From: Verrucomicrobiaceae bacterium
GTDB lineage: Bacteria > Verrucomicrobiota > Verrucomicrobiia > Verrucomicrobiales > Akkermansiaceae
Reading direction: 5' to 3'
Assembly (NCBI GenBank): GCA_027483005.1
Contig: JAIXVN010000224.1
Coordinates: 1 to 14,027, forward strand
Length of the DNA stretch: 14,027 nucleotides
Below the pieces are notes generated by a model, which was given only the letters and a program-made list of their open reading frames with translations, did not search any database and was not told the origin of the DNA. The number at the start of each line of letters is the position of its first letter. The first letter of the stretch is position 1. Below, piece after piece: positions 1 to 6,673 of this stretch. The translations under genes were made by a program, and so were the position numbers.

Positions 1-10
1 CACGACCGCC

Positions 11-421
11 ATGCGCTTCGTTGACACCAACATTCTGCTCTACTCGCTGGATCTGGAGGCATCCGTGCCATCGAAGTCCACGATCGCCGCTCAAATCCTG
101 AGAAGCACCGATCTGGCGCTGTCCGTCCAGGTGCTTCAGGAGTTCTACGTGCAGGTCACCCATCCGCGTCGTCCGGATGCACTGCCTCATGACATGGCGG
201 TCAAGTTGATCGGGAAATGGATGCGATTCCGGATTCAGGAGAACACCGTTGCCGTGCTCCATTCAGCGCTCGCGATCAAGGAGCGGTATCAAACCTCATA
301 TTGGGATGCGGCCATTCTCGCAGCGGCGAAAGCAGCGGGCTGCAGGCAGTTGCTGAGTGAAGATCTGAACCACGGCCAAGACTACGGCGGTGTGATCGTC
401 GTGAATCCGTTTCTAGGATGA
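11..421 (+). CDS. VapC-type PIN-domain ribonuclease toxin
   Basis: This 136-residue protein spans a complete PIN domain, the Mg2+-dependent endoribonuclease fold of type II VapC toxins, which cleave tRNA or rRNA in the cytoplasm. The usual acidic residues are present: Asp5 in the opening MRFVDTNILLY, Glu44 in LQEFY, Asp99 in YWDAAI and Asp118 in LLSEDLNHG. Length is normal for the family. The cognate antitoxin should lie just off the left edge. Frame 1 is open from base 1 and stops at 22-24, so a partner gene could overlap this start by 14 bases, as is common in vapBC operons; eight residues are too few to identify it. The gene converges on hicB, with 36 bp between the stop codons. The PIN assignment is secure; toxin activity is inferred. 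Confidence 0.9.
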   Translation: MRFVDTNILLYSLDLEASVPSKSTIAAQILRSTDLALSVQVLQEFYVQVTHPRRPDALPHDMAVKLIGKWMRFRIQENTVAVLHSALAIKERYQTSYWDAAILAAAKAAGCRQLLSEDLNHGQDYGGVIVVNPFLG

Positions 422-457
422 GTCCGGTCGGCATTCATTCACAGGATCGTTCCGCTG

Positions 458-847
458 TCAGGCCTCCTGCAGGGCGATGCGTGCCAAATAGCCGGAGCGT
501 GATTCACCGTTTTTGCTCGCGGCGGCGTCGATCCGACGCAGCACGCGTTCTGGAAGCGAAATGTTCAAGCGCCGGGATTTGCCCGAAAGAGAGGCGAGAT
601 CGACGGAAACCATCGCCCAGATCATGTGTCGGTAGTCCGGATTGGTTGAATGGATATCGGCACCTGCTGGAGTGGGGATCTTCTCTCCTGCATCGAGCAG
701 TCCCTCGATATGAAAGGCCGCAGCCTCGGCGGCGTTGCGGATGGCCTCATCGAGTGTATCCCCCGCGCTGAAGCACCCCGGCAGATCGGGGAACTGCACT
801 CCGTAGGCCTTGCCCTTTTCGTGATCGATGGCGATGGCGTAGTTCAT
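458..847 (-). CDS. hicB: HicB-family antitoxin with C-terminal ribbon-helix-helix
   Basis: A 129-residue HicB antitoxin. Residues 1-80 form the degraded RNase-H-like HicB fold, with the hallmark FPDLPGC at 19-25 followed by a helix beginning TLDEAIRNAAEAA. Residues 92-127, starting RRLNISLPERVLRRID, are a ribbon-helix-helix DNA-binding domain typical of HicB proteins that repress their own promoter. The start ATG overlaps the stop of the upstream hicA remnant as ATGA, the usual translational coupling in hicAB operons. HicB would normally neutralise the HicA mRNA interferase. Here hicA is frameshifted, so HicB may be an orphan repressor. The frame shows no damage. A palindrome at 1033-1048 is its candidate operator. 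Confidence 0.9.
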   Translation of the reverse strand: MNYAIAIDHEKGKAYGVQFPDLPGCFSAGDTLDEAIRNAAEAAAFHIEGLLDAGEKIPTPAGADIHSTNPDYRHMIWAMVSVDLASLSGKSRRLNISLPERVLRRIDAAASKNGESRSGYLARIALQEA

Positions 848-1030
848 GGTTGGTCGATTCCGGCTGATCTGAGAATGGCGCGTGCCGTCCCCAGAGGCGG
901 GTCCTTCTTTGGATGAGGAACCGTGACAACGCCGCGTCTGGTCGGGTGATTGAATTGATGATGGCTGCCTTTTGTGCGGGTTTCCAGCCAGCCAGCTTTT
1001 TCAAAGCCTGATGATCTCGCGGCTGCTCAT
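844..1030 (-). pseudogene. hicA: hicA mRNA interferase toxin, frameshifted
   Basis: Read from the ATG at 1030, the first frame gives MSSREIIRL and then meets TGA (1003-1001). Moving one base on, to GAA at 1002, gives 52 further residues beginning EKAGWLETRTKGSHHQF and ending LRSAGIDQP before a TGA at 846-844. Joined, this is a full-length HicA (about 61 residues) of the dsRBD-like mRNA interferase family, with the catalytic-histidine motif GSHH and the VTVPHPKKD strand-turn intact. The second frame has no usable ATG, GTG or TTG start downstream of its own stop at 1029-1027. One T stands where a leucine codon is expected, consistent with a 2-base deletion. The rest of the gene is undamaged, so the lesion is recent, a sequencing error, or a functional shift site (CTT TGA). 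Confidence 0.85.
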
Positions 1031-1032
1031 CG

Positions 1033-1048
1033 TGTGTAACGATACACA
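1033..1048. promoter_or_regulatory. Candidate HicB operator palindrome
   Basis: TGTGTAACGATACACA is an inverted repeat with perfect 6-bp arms (TGTGTA/TACACA) and a 4-base centre. It ends two bases before the hicA ATG, in the 43-bp gap between the DUF4407 stop and hicA. Ribbon-helix-helix HicB proteins bind palindromes at their own promoter, so an operator is the simplest reading. It has no T-tract and makes a poor terminator. Binding is inferred. Confidence 0.45.
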
Positions 1049-1073
1049 AGCTCAAGATTTCGCCAAGATCAAT

Positions 1074-2765
1074 TCACGCCCCCACCTTCTGGCTGGCGAA
1101 GAAGACCTCCATGCGGTGCTGCATGTCCTCGTAGAAGCGCCTCTTGATGGATTCGAGCGCGGCAAGCTTTTCCGGCGAGGCGTTGACGTTCGCCTCCTGC
1201 TCCAGGCGCATCTTTTCGGCAAAGGCGCGTTCCATTTCGATCAGCGAGTCGAGGAACTCCTGGGCGGCGCGGGAGTGCTCAATTCCATCGACGAGGGCAT
1301 GTTCCAGCCGCTTGTTGCGCGTGACCGCGATGAGGTTTCCGGCGGCGAGCTGGGTCATGTAGCGGCGATGGCTCTGCTTGAAGGCCTGATGCTCGGCATC
1401 GAAGGTGACCTCGTCGCGATCGACCAGCGAATCGTAAGGGCCGGGCTTGGTGAAAAATTTCACGATCAGTGGAATGGTGTCCACGAGCATGAACAGCAGG
1501 GTGAGGACGATGTAGGTCGAGAAGGCGAACTTTCCGCCCTCGGCTCCGGCGAGGAAAAGCGAGTGCAGGGCGAGCGTCTGCGTGAGGATGTCGCGCCGCG
1601 GTTCGGCGCGCAGGGCGGTGAGGCGGACGTCCTCCTCCTTGGCCACGCTGGCGAGTTCGTCCTGCACGCGGGTCAGTTCCTTGAGGCGCGTGTCGATCTG
1701 CTGCTTGATGGTTTCCCGCAGCGCGTTCTGCTGGGTGACGAACTGCCCTGCCTGATCTTCCTCCACTTTGCGCTTCAGTCCGGCCACACGATCGGCCTCG
1801 GCTTTGTTGGCAGCTTCGATCTCCTTGAGGTGGCCTTCGAAGCTCGCGATCGCAGCCGCCTCTGCCTGACGGCTCTGGGTCTGGAGACTCGATTTCTCGG
1901 CGGAAAGGTGCTCCAGCAGACCGCCCATGCGGATCGACTCCGCGCGGCGCGGTTCGAGCTGATCGGAGCGGATCGACCTCGCGCGCGGCCCTTCGCCGAC
2001 AAGTCCGGAGCGCTGGCCGTTGAGCTCGCGTTCAAACTCCGCTTGCCAGAAGCCAAGCTCGGTCTGGAGCTTGGTGTACTGCGGCGTGAGCTCGGCGCTT
2101 TGCGCCTCGATCGCGGTCAGCCTCTCGCGGAACGGTGCGGTAACCTCGTCGATCGCTTTCTTCAACTCCGCCTGCTGCTCGGCGGTCAGACCCGGAATCG
2201 CGGCGGATGCGTCCGCATCTTCCTGAAGGATGAACTTCGCCTGGAAGGTGTCGTTCCACTTCACCCGCTGCTCGGCAATCCCGGCCTCCAGACCGGCGAT
2301 CTGCGTCTGCACCTTGGTCTTTTCCTTCTCGAATCCCGCCCGCACGGTCTCAACCTCGGCGGCGCGATCCTTTTCGATCACCGAACTCACCGTGTCGCGG
2401 AAAAGCAGCAGCACCAGCGGGTGCGCGATCGTCAGGCCCATCAGCACGGCCACACAGAGGCGCAGGGAGAATTGGGATAGCTTTCGCGTCCACGACAGGT
2501 AGGGCCGGTAGCCAGCGAGCAGGGCGCGGTCGATGGTGAGAATGATGAGGCTCCAGACCAGCGCGATCGGGTAAACGTAGCGGGGGTTGTCGGTCAGGGT
2601 GGAAAGGGCGTAGGCGCAGGCGATGAAGGCGAACGCGCAGGGCACCAGAACGGTCGCGCCGAAGGCCACGTATTTCCGTTGCTCCCAGTTCGGGCATTGC
2701 TCGAGGGTTTCAGTGCCCGCGCCGGAGAGCCAGAAGAAGAGGCGTTTGAAGGGATTGGCGTGCAT
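1074..2765 (-). CDS. DUF4407 membrane protein with long coiled coil
   Basis: A 563-residue protein of the DUF4407 family (function unknown). The N-terminus carries the family signature: FFWLSGAG at about 10-17, then CPNWEQRKYVAFGA. Hydrophobic segments at about 33-56, 62-84 and 100-122 form three membrane helices. Residues about 125-400 are a highly charged, Glu/Lys/Gln/Ala-rich coiled coil. A fourth membrane helix lies at about 413-437 (ending LIVKFFTKPGPYDSL), followed by a charged, helical, probably cytoplasmic tail to 563. With an even number of helices both ends lie on the same side, and the coiled coil forms a long loop on the other. This layout suggests an envelope-spanning scaffold or stretch sensor, but no enzymatic motif is visible. 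The gene stands alone, with no obvious Shine-Dalgarno. Family call is firm; role unknown. Confidence 0.85.
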   Translation of the reverse strand: MHANPFKRLFFWLSGAGTETLEQCPNWEQRKYVAFGATVLVPCAFAFIACAYALSTLTDNPRYVYPIALVWSLIILTIDRALLAGYRPYLSWTRKLSQFSLRLCVAVLMGLTIAHPLVLLLFRDTVSSVIEKDRAAEVETVRAGFEKEKTKVQTQIAGLEAGIAEQRVKWNDTFQAKFILQEDADASAAIPGLTAEQQAELKKAIDEVTAPFRERLTAIEAQSAELTPQYTKLQTELGFWQAEFERELNGQRSGLVGEGPRARSIRSDQLEPRRAESIRMGGLLEHLSAEKSSLQTQSRQAEAAAIASFEGHLKEIEAANKAEADRVAGLKRKVEEDQAGQFVTQQNALRETIKQQIDTRLKELTRVQDELASVAKEEDVRLTALRAEPRRDILTQTLALHSLFLAGAEGGKFAFSTYIVLTLLFMLVDTIPLIVKFFTKPGPYDSLVDRDEVTFDAEHQAFKQSHRRYMTQLAAGNLIAVTRNKRLEHALVDGIEHSRAAQEFLDSLIEMERAFAEKMRLEQEANVNASPEKLAALESIKRRFYEDMQHRMEVFFASQKVGA

Positions 2766-2843
2766 GGAAATTTTGAGGTTCAGGGGAAATCAGAACCATT
2801 ACCGGACAAAGCGGTGGATCATTTCATCGCACGCTCTTCTTCA

Positions 2844-2980
2844 CCACGGATTTCAAGGAGGATCACGGATCAGGGGGAGCTGGGGCGGGGCCATTCGCCG
2901 GCTTGCAGGTCCCTATTCTCAAAACGAGCTGTCGCGTTTCATTCCAAGTCTTCATCCGTGAGAATCCGGGTCATCCGTGG
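2844..2980. repeat. Imperfect inverted repeat, CCACGGAT...CACGGAT arms
   Basis: The left arm (2844-2870) begins CCACGGAT and ends CACGGAT; the right arm (2954-2980) read on the minus strand begins and ends the same way. About 19 of 27 positions match by eye, separated by 83 bp. The arms themselves contain tandem-like CACGGAT units. This resembles short intergenic repeat families of Verrucomicrobia-like genomes; mobility is not shown. Confidence 0.55.
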
Positions 2981-2997
2981 TCGAGAACTCTTCTTTC

Positions 2998-3019
2998 GTC
3001 ATTCGGAATTCGTCATTCA
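2998..3019 (+). repeat. Dispersed intergenic repeat, copy 1 (dgt leader)
   Basis: Core CGTCATTCGGAATTCG followed by a second TCATTC. Related sequence occurs at 4366-4396 in reverse orientation and at 11236-11264 in the same orientation. The copy lies 47 bp upstream of the chosen dgt start. Confidence 0.55.
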
Positions 3020-3066
3020 CGGGTCATTCCTTGCCCAATGCAGGCCTGCCCGTTAACCCATTGGCA

Positions 3067-4359
3067 ATGCACAACGGCTTTTACAACGCGTGGGACCTCG
3101 AACGCCGCTCCGGCCTCTCGGATTTGGCCGATTACCGCTCGCCGTTCCAGATCGATCGCGATCGCGTGCTGCACACCCCAACCTTCCGCCGCCTGCAAAA
3201 CAAGACCCAGGTCTTCTGGAGCGGCGAATACGACTTCTACCGCACCCGTCTGACCCATTCGCTGGAGGTCGCGCAGATCGGAAAAGCGATCTGCCGCTGG
3301 CTGGAAACTCGACCCGATGGCCCGCTGTCGCGCGAGTTCCATGTCGATCCGGATCTGCTCGAAGCGGTCTGTCTTTCCCACGACCTCGGCCATCCGCCCT
3401 TCGGGCATGCGGGCGAGCGCTCGCTGAATTTCCTGATGAAGGACCACGGCGGCTTCGCGGGAAACGCCCAGACCCTGCGGCTCCTCACCGAGCGCATCTT
3501 TTCGGCGAAGCGCACCGGCATGGACCCGACCCGCGCCTTTCTCGATGGCGTGCTCAAATACAAATCCCTCTGGACCGAGCGCAAGGCCGCCGATGGACAG
3601 GCACCGGAGCACCACTTCCTCTACGACGACCAGCACGCGCATCTCGACTGGGCGATGGGCGGAAATGATTTCCCGATCGAACTCACCCCGGGCGACGTGC
3701 GCGACACCTTCAAGTCGATCGAATGCCAGATCATGGACTGGGCGGACGACACCGCCTACTCGCTCAACGACCTCTCCGACAGCGTCCGGGCAGGCTTCCT
3801 CACCATCGAGAAAATCGAGGCCTGGGCCGAGAAATCCGGAGCCGCCACCGGCGAAGGCACGCCGCTCGGCGATCTGCTGAAAGCCATCCGCCGCAAGCGC
3901 GTCGATCCCTTCGTCGGGAAACGCATCGGCTCCTACATCCAGGCCACGCGACTGGAGTCCGACGTCAATTTCCTCAGCGCCATGACCAACCGCTACCGCT
4001 ACCGGCTCGTCATCGATCCAGTGGTCAAGGCCGAGTCCAAGCTCTTCAAGAAGCTCGCCTTCGAAGTCGTCTTCCTTTCCCCTCAGCTCAAGCAGCTCGA
4101 GCACAAGGGCAGCCGCATGCTCCGCCAGCTTTGGGATGTGCTGGAGAAACGCTACGTCCTTGGGGAAACCATCGATGGCCAGGACTTCCAGCTCCTCGCC
4201 GCCGACACCGCCGCGGAAATCGAAGCCGCGCCCGATGAACTCGGTCGTGCCCGCATCGTCTGTGACTTCCTCGCCGGCATGACGGATGGTTATGCCGCGA
4301 GGACCTACAAGCGTCTCTTCGTCCCGGACTTCGGCTCGATCGGAGATTTGATTGGATGA
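3067..4359 (+). CDS. dgt: dGTPase-like HD-domain dNTP triphosphohydrolase
   Basis: This 430-residue HD-superfamily enzyme is expected to hydrolyse dGTP or other dNTPs to the nucleoside and triphosphate, controlling cytoplasmic dNTP pools. The N-terminal signature is there: RSPFQIDRDRVLHTPTFRRL at about 24-43 and the KTQVF segment at 46-50. Metal ligands follow: His64 in LTHSLEV, the HD pair at 105-106 in SHDLGHPPFGH, and Asp in WADDTAYS at 225-232. I chose the ATG at 3067 because the family sequence begins there; the frame is open from 2977, but those 30 residues are translated from a dispersed repeat. Length suits the shorter Dgt class. The gene is isolated in a repeat-flanked interval. Family is firm; substrate preference is not. 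Confidence 0.92.
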   Translation: MHNGFYNAWDLERRSGLSDLADYRSPFQIDRDRVLHTPTFRRLQNKTQVFWSGEYDFYRTRLTHSLEVAQIGKAICRWLETRPDGPLSREFHVDPDLLEAVCLSHDLGHPPFGHAGERSLNFLMKDHGGFAGNAQTLRLLTERIFSAKRTGMDPTRAFLDGVLKYKSLWTERKAADGQAPEHHFLYDDQHAHLDWAMGGNDFPIELTPGDVRDTFKSIECQIMDWADDTAYSLNDLSDSVRAGFLTIEKIEAWAEKSGAATGEGTPLGDLLKAIRRKRVDPFVGKRIGSYIQATRLESDVNFLSAMTNRYRYRLVIDPVVKAESKLFKKLAFEVVFLSPQLKQLEHKGSRMLRQLWDVLEKRYVLGETIDGQDFQLLAADTAAEIEAAPDELGRARIVCDFLAGMTDGYAARTYKRLFVPDFGSIGDLIG

Positions 4360-4365
4360 GATGAA

Positions 4366-4396
4366 AATGACGGAGGTCGAAATCCGAATGACGAAG
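4366..4396 (-). repeat. Dispersed intergenic repeat, copy 2 (downstream of dgt)
   Basis: On the minus strand this reads CTTCGTCATTCGGATTTCG followed by a further CGTCATT, close to copy 1 but inverted relative to it. It starts 6 bp after the dgt stop. With copy 1 it brackets dgt. Confidence 0.5.
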
Positions 4397-4435
4397 GGTG
4401 CTGCTGGTTGGGCTCGCCGTTGGCTGAGGATTTCC

Positions 4436-4449
4436 AGCTTGGCCAAGCT
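4436..4449. repeat. Perfect 14-bp palindrome
   Basis: AGCTTGGCCAAGCT equals its own reverse complement. It lies in the 179-bp gap between dgt and the lipoprotein gene, about 100 bp upstream of the latter. It could be a protein-binding site; as a hairpin it would have almost no loop. Nothing else in this gap is recognisable apart from the repeat at 4366-4396. Confidence 0.4.
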
Positions 4450-4538
4450 TCAGGGCTCGATTACGGATTCCTCTATGCACAGCTGGATGGAACTCTGTTC
4501 TTCCGGGTCGACTTCTTTCTCAACTCGCCGAGCGGTCG

Positions 4539-5147
4539 GTGAGTAACTCAAACCCGATGGATCGTTCAGGTAAACGTTTCGCCAGGATGATGAGACAACT
4601 TGTCGATTGCGGAAAACGGAAGCTTGTCTGGTTCGCCTTTCCCATGGTCTGCCTACCTCTTGCATGCTCATCACCAAACCTGAAAAAGCTGGGGTCTCTG
4701 CATGAACCGCAGCAGGTGAAGCGAGGAGGAGAGATCAAGTCCACAGGAACCCACTCTCACAAGAGTGCGAAAAGCAAGTCTCGTGTGTTGGAAGATCAAG
4801 AACGAATCGAACAATTCTGGCTCCTGTTTCAGTCGGCGCTAAAGTCCCGCGACTCATCCAAAGTCGCAGCACTGACGACCTTTCCACTGGTTGACTTTAT
4901 TTATGAAGGCATTGGGAAAAAGGGAACAAGGGAAGAGTTTGAACGCGCGTTTCCCAACCTGTTCAACGAAGACGCGATCCAATCTTTGCTCTCGCAGCCG
5001 GCCAGCAAGTTGAAGAAACTTCCAGATGGTCGGAGGTATGCCGAATGGCACAATGGAGAGGATTCGGAAGGACAGCTCACCATCATTTACTTGTTCGCGG
5101 CACCTAACGGCATGTGGCGACTGGTTCAGATCGTGCTCATTGGCTGA
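4539..5147 (+). CDS. Small putative lipoprotein, unknown function
   Basis: A 202-residue protein from the GTG at 4539. The N-terminus has a lysine/arginine-rich stretch, a hydrophobic run (LVWFAFPMVCLPLA at about 29-42) and a lipobox LPLAC at 39-43, so the mature protein should be lipidated on Cys43 and sit in the envelope. The leader is long from GTG; ATGs at 4557, 4587 or 4590 give more usual signal peptides, and no Shine-Dalgarno decides between them. Residues about 60-202 form a soluble domain starting RIEQFWLLFQSALKSRD and ending WRLVQIVLIG, whose size and helix-then-strand pattern recall NTF2-like folds; I recognise no family. Base composition is clearly more AT-rich than its neighbours, which may indicate later acquisition. 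Confidence 0.7.
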   Translation: MSNSNPMDRSGKRFARMMRQLVDCGKRKLVWFAFPMVCLPLACSSPNLKKLGSLHEPQQVKRGGEIKSTGTHSHKSAKSKSRVLEDQERIEQFWLLFQSALKSRDSSKVAALTTFPLVDFIYEGIGKKGTREEFERAFPNLFNEDAIQSLLSQPASKLKKLPDGRRYAEWHNGEDSEGQLTIIYLFAAPNGMWRLVQIVLIG

Positions 5148-5363
5148 TATGTGAAAACCAACAGCACTGCTTCAACAGGGTGGGCATTCATGCTTTCACT
5201 GGCGAAGGTCTGAGTGATGTCGCATTCTTCCTTTCTCATGTCCTTTGACAAGGCCGCCCACGGAATGACCAAGAAACGGGCTGGCGTCGCATTCGAGCTC
5301 CAAATCGAAAGTGTCGCGTGAATACGGGTGAAATGAATCTCCCGGTTGTAGCGTCTTATCAGG

Positions 5364-6620
5364 ATGGATTTCTCCAAACTTCCCTCGTGGACCTTGAGCG
5401 TTGGCGGGTTGGCCCTGGCTCTCGGGGCCGGTGTGATGATCGGCCGGGTGAGCGCGCCGGGGTCGGACTCTAGTGGCTTCCGGGAATCGCCGGGGGCAGG
5501 GAAATCCGGTGGCCGCGAATCGCGGGGTGGCTCGATGGCCGAGGAACGGGCTGGCCGCTCGCGTGAGTCGGCCCGTGGCTCGAAATCTGGAAACGCAGGG
5601 CAGGATCTTTCGAGAATCCTTTCCTCGACCAACCGACTCGAACGCACCGAGAAGCTCCTCGCCTACCTCGTCCGCCTGCCGACCGAGCAGTTTGCGGCCG
5701 TGTATGAGGAAATGCGGAACTCGCCCTCAGCCAAGCTCCAGGGCTCCGAGCGTTCGCTGGTGCTCCAGGCCTGGGCGGATCGCGATCCTCTAACAGCCCT
5801 CGGTTTCCTGCAGCAGGGTGGCGCGGAGGACTGGGAGCGCGAAACGGCAGTGTCCACCTGGGCATCGAAGGATCCACAGGCGGCATTCGCCTGGGCGGCC
5901 ACCGCCAAGGACGAGGGCGAGGTCAACAACTGGATGCTCGGAGCCGCGCGGGGAATCGCCCTGACCAATCCCGAACTGGCCCGTGACTACCTTTCACAGA
6001 TGGAAGGAAAGACCCGCGATCAGGCGCTGCGCGACATGCAACCTTACGTGACCCAATATGGCTTCGACTACGCCAGCAACTGGGTCGGCAACATTTCCGA
6101 CGAGGGCCTTCGCAGCCAGGCCTCGCGGACGATGGCACGCAGCCTGACCGAACTCGATCCCGCGCAGGCCGGAGCCTGGAATGCGGCGATCGCTGATACC
6201 GACACGCGCCGTGATGTTTCCGAGACCGTGGCCGATGCCTGGGCGAGGACCGATCTCACTTCGGCCCGCAAGTGGGTGGAGGGGCTGCCAGAGAACACCC
6301 GCACGGAAGCGGCGGAAGGTGTGGCCCGACATTACGCCCAGCAGGATCCCGCCGCCGCAGCGCAATGGCTTTCCGGACTTGGCAACAATCCGGATCTCGA
6401 TGGGGCCCGACGCATCTTCATCGACGAAAGTTTCCGCACCTCGCCCCAGCAGTCGCTGGACTTCGTGGCGAATCTCTCCGATGCCCGCGCCCGTGAAGGA
6501 TACTACTGGCGCTACGTCAATTCCTGGATGAGGCAGGACGCCAACGCCGCCAAGACCTGGGTGGCCCGCAATACCGCTGTCTTGCCCGCGCCATTGGTCG
6601 AGCGCATGAGCCGGCAGTAA
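5364..6620 (+). CDS. Membrane-anchored protein with Trp-Ala/Asp-Pro helical repeats
   Basis: A 418-residue protein. Residues 9-31 are a hydrophobic signal anchor. Residues about 32-80 are a Gly/Ser/Arg-rich disordered linker. A helical segment (about 81-120, LSRILSSTNRLERTEKLLAY...) follows. From about 132 to 402 there are nine degenerate repeats of about 31-32 residues, each two helices of the form xxxxWAxxDPxxAxxWLxxL: for example AWADRDPLTALGFL at 136-149, TWASKDPQAAFAWA at 165-178, AWARTDLTSARKWV at 292-305 and SWMRQDANAAKTWV at 387-400. This alpha-solenoid layout suggests a protein-binding scaffold outside the inner membrane. Similar proteins are common in Verrucomicrobia, but none has a function I can name. 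It lies 53 bp upstream of the cytochrome gene and could be cotranscribed. Its own upstream gap (5148-5363) holds nothing I recognise. Confidence 0.75.
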   Translation: MDFSKLPSWTLSVGGLALALGAGVMIGRVSAPGSDSSGFRESPGAGKSGGRESRGGSMAEERAGRSRESARGSKSGNAGQDLSRILSSTNRLERTEKLLAYLVRLPTEQFAAVYEEMRNSPSAKLQGSERSLVLQAWADRDPLTALGFLQQGGAEDWERETAVSTWASKDPQAAFAWAATAKDEGEVNNWMLGAARGIALTNPELARDYLSQMEGKTRDQALRDMQPYVTQYGFDYASNWVGNISDEGLRSQASRTMARSLTELDPAQAGAWNAAIADTDTRRDVSETVADAWARTDLTSARKWVEGLPENTRTEAAEGVARHYAQQDPAAAAQWLSGLGNNPDLDGARRIFIDESFRTSPQQSLDFVANLSDARAREGYYWRYVNSWMRQDANAAKTWVARNTAVLPAPLVERMSRQ

Positions 6621-6673
6621 TCCAGACGGAAGCTTGCGCACGAATGAGCCGGGACCATTCTGACGGGCCTCCA

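Larger units (their letters stand above)
2766..3066. other. 301-bp spacer between divergent DUF4407 and dgt genes
   Basis: No convincing gene lies here; the open frames run through repeat-like sequence. The spacer holds an imperfect inverted repeat (2844-2870 with 2954-2980) and one copy of a dispersed repeat (2998-3019). Both flanking genes read outward, so their promoters must lie here, but I cannot identify confident -35/-10 elements. Confidence 0.6.

Noticed and set aside
747..1055. 102-residue minus-strand open frame over hicA
   Set aside because: It is a third frame that matches HicA for only a few residues; the HicA sequence lies in the other two frames.
972..2480. 502-residue open frame on the plus strand
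   Set aside because: Antisense shadow of the DUF4407 gene; low-complexity Leu/Arg/Gly product with no domain, while the minus strand gives a clear family match.
3013..4446. 477-residue open frame on the minus strand
   Set aside because: Antisense of dgt; the plus strand carries all HD-hydrolase motifs and this product resembles no family.
5148..5363. Possible small gene or RNA in the gap after the lipoprotein
   Set aside because: Open frames here only extend antisense into the repeat-protein gene, and no conserved RNA shape or strong hairpin is visible.
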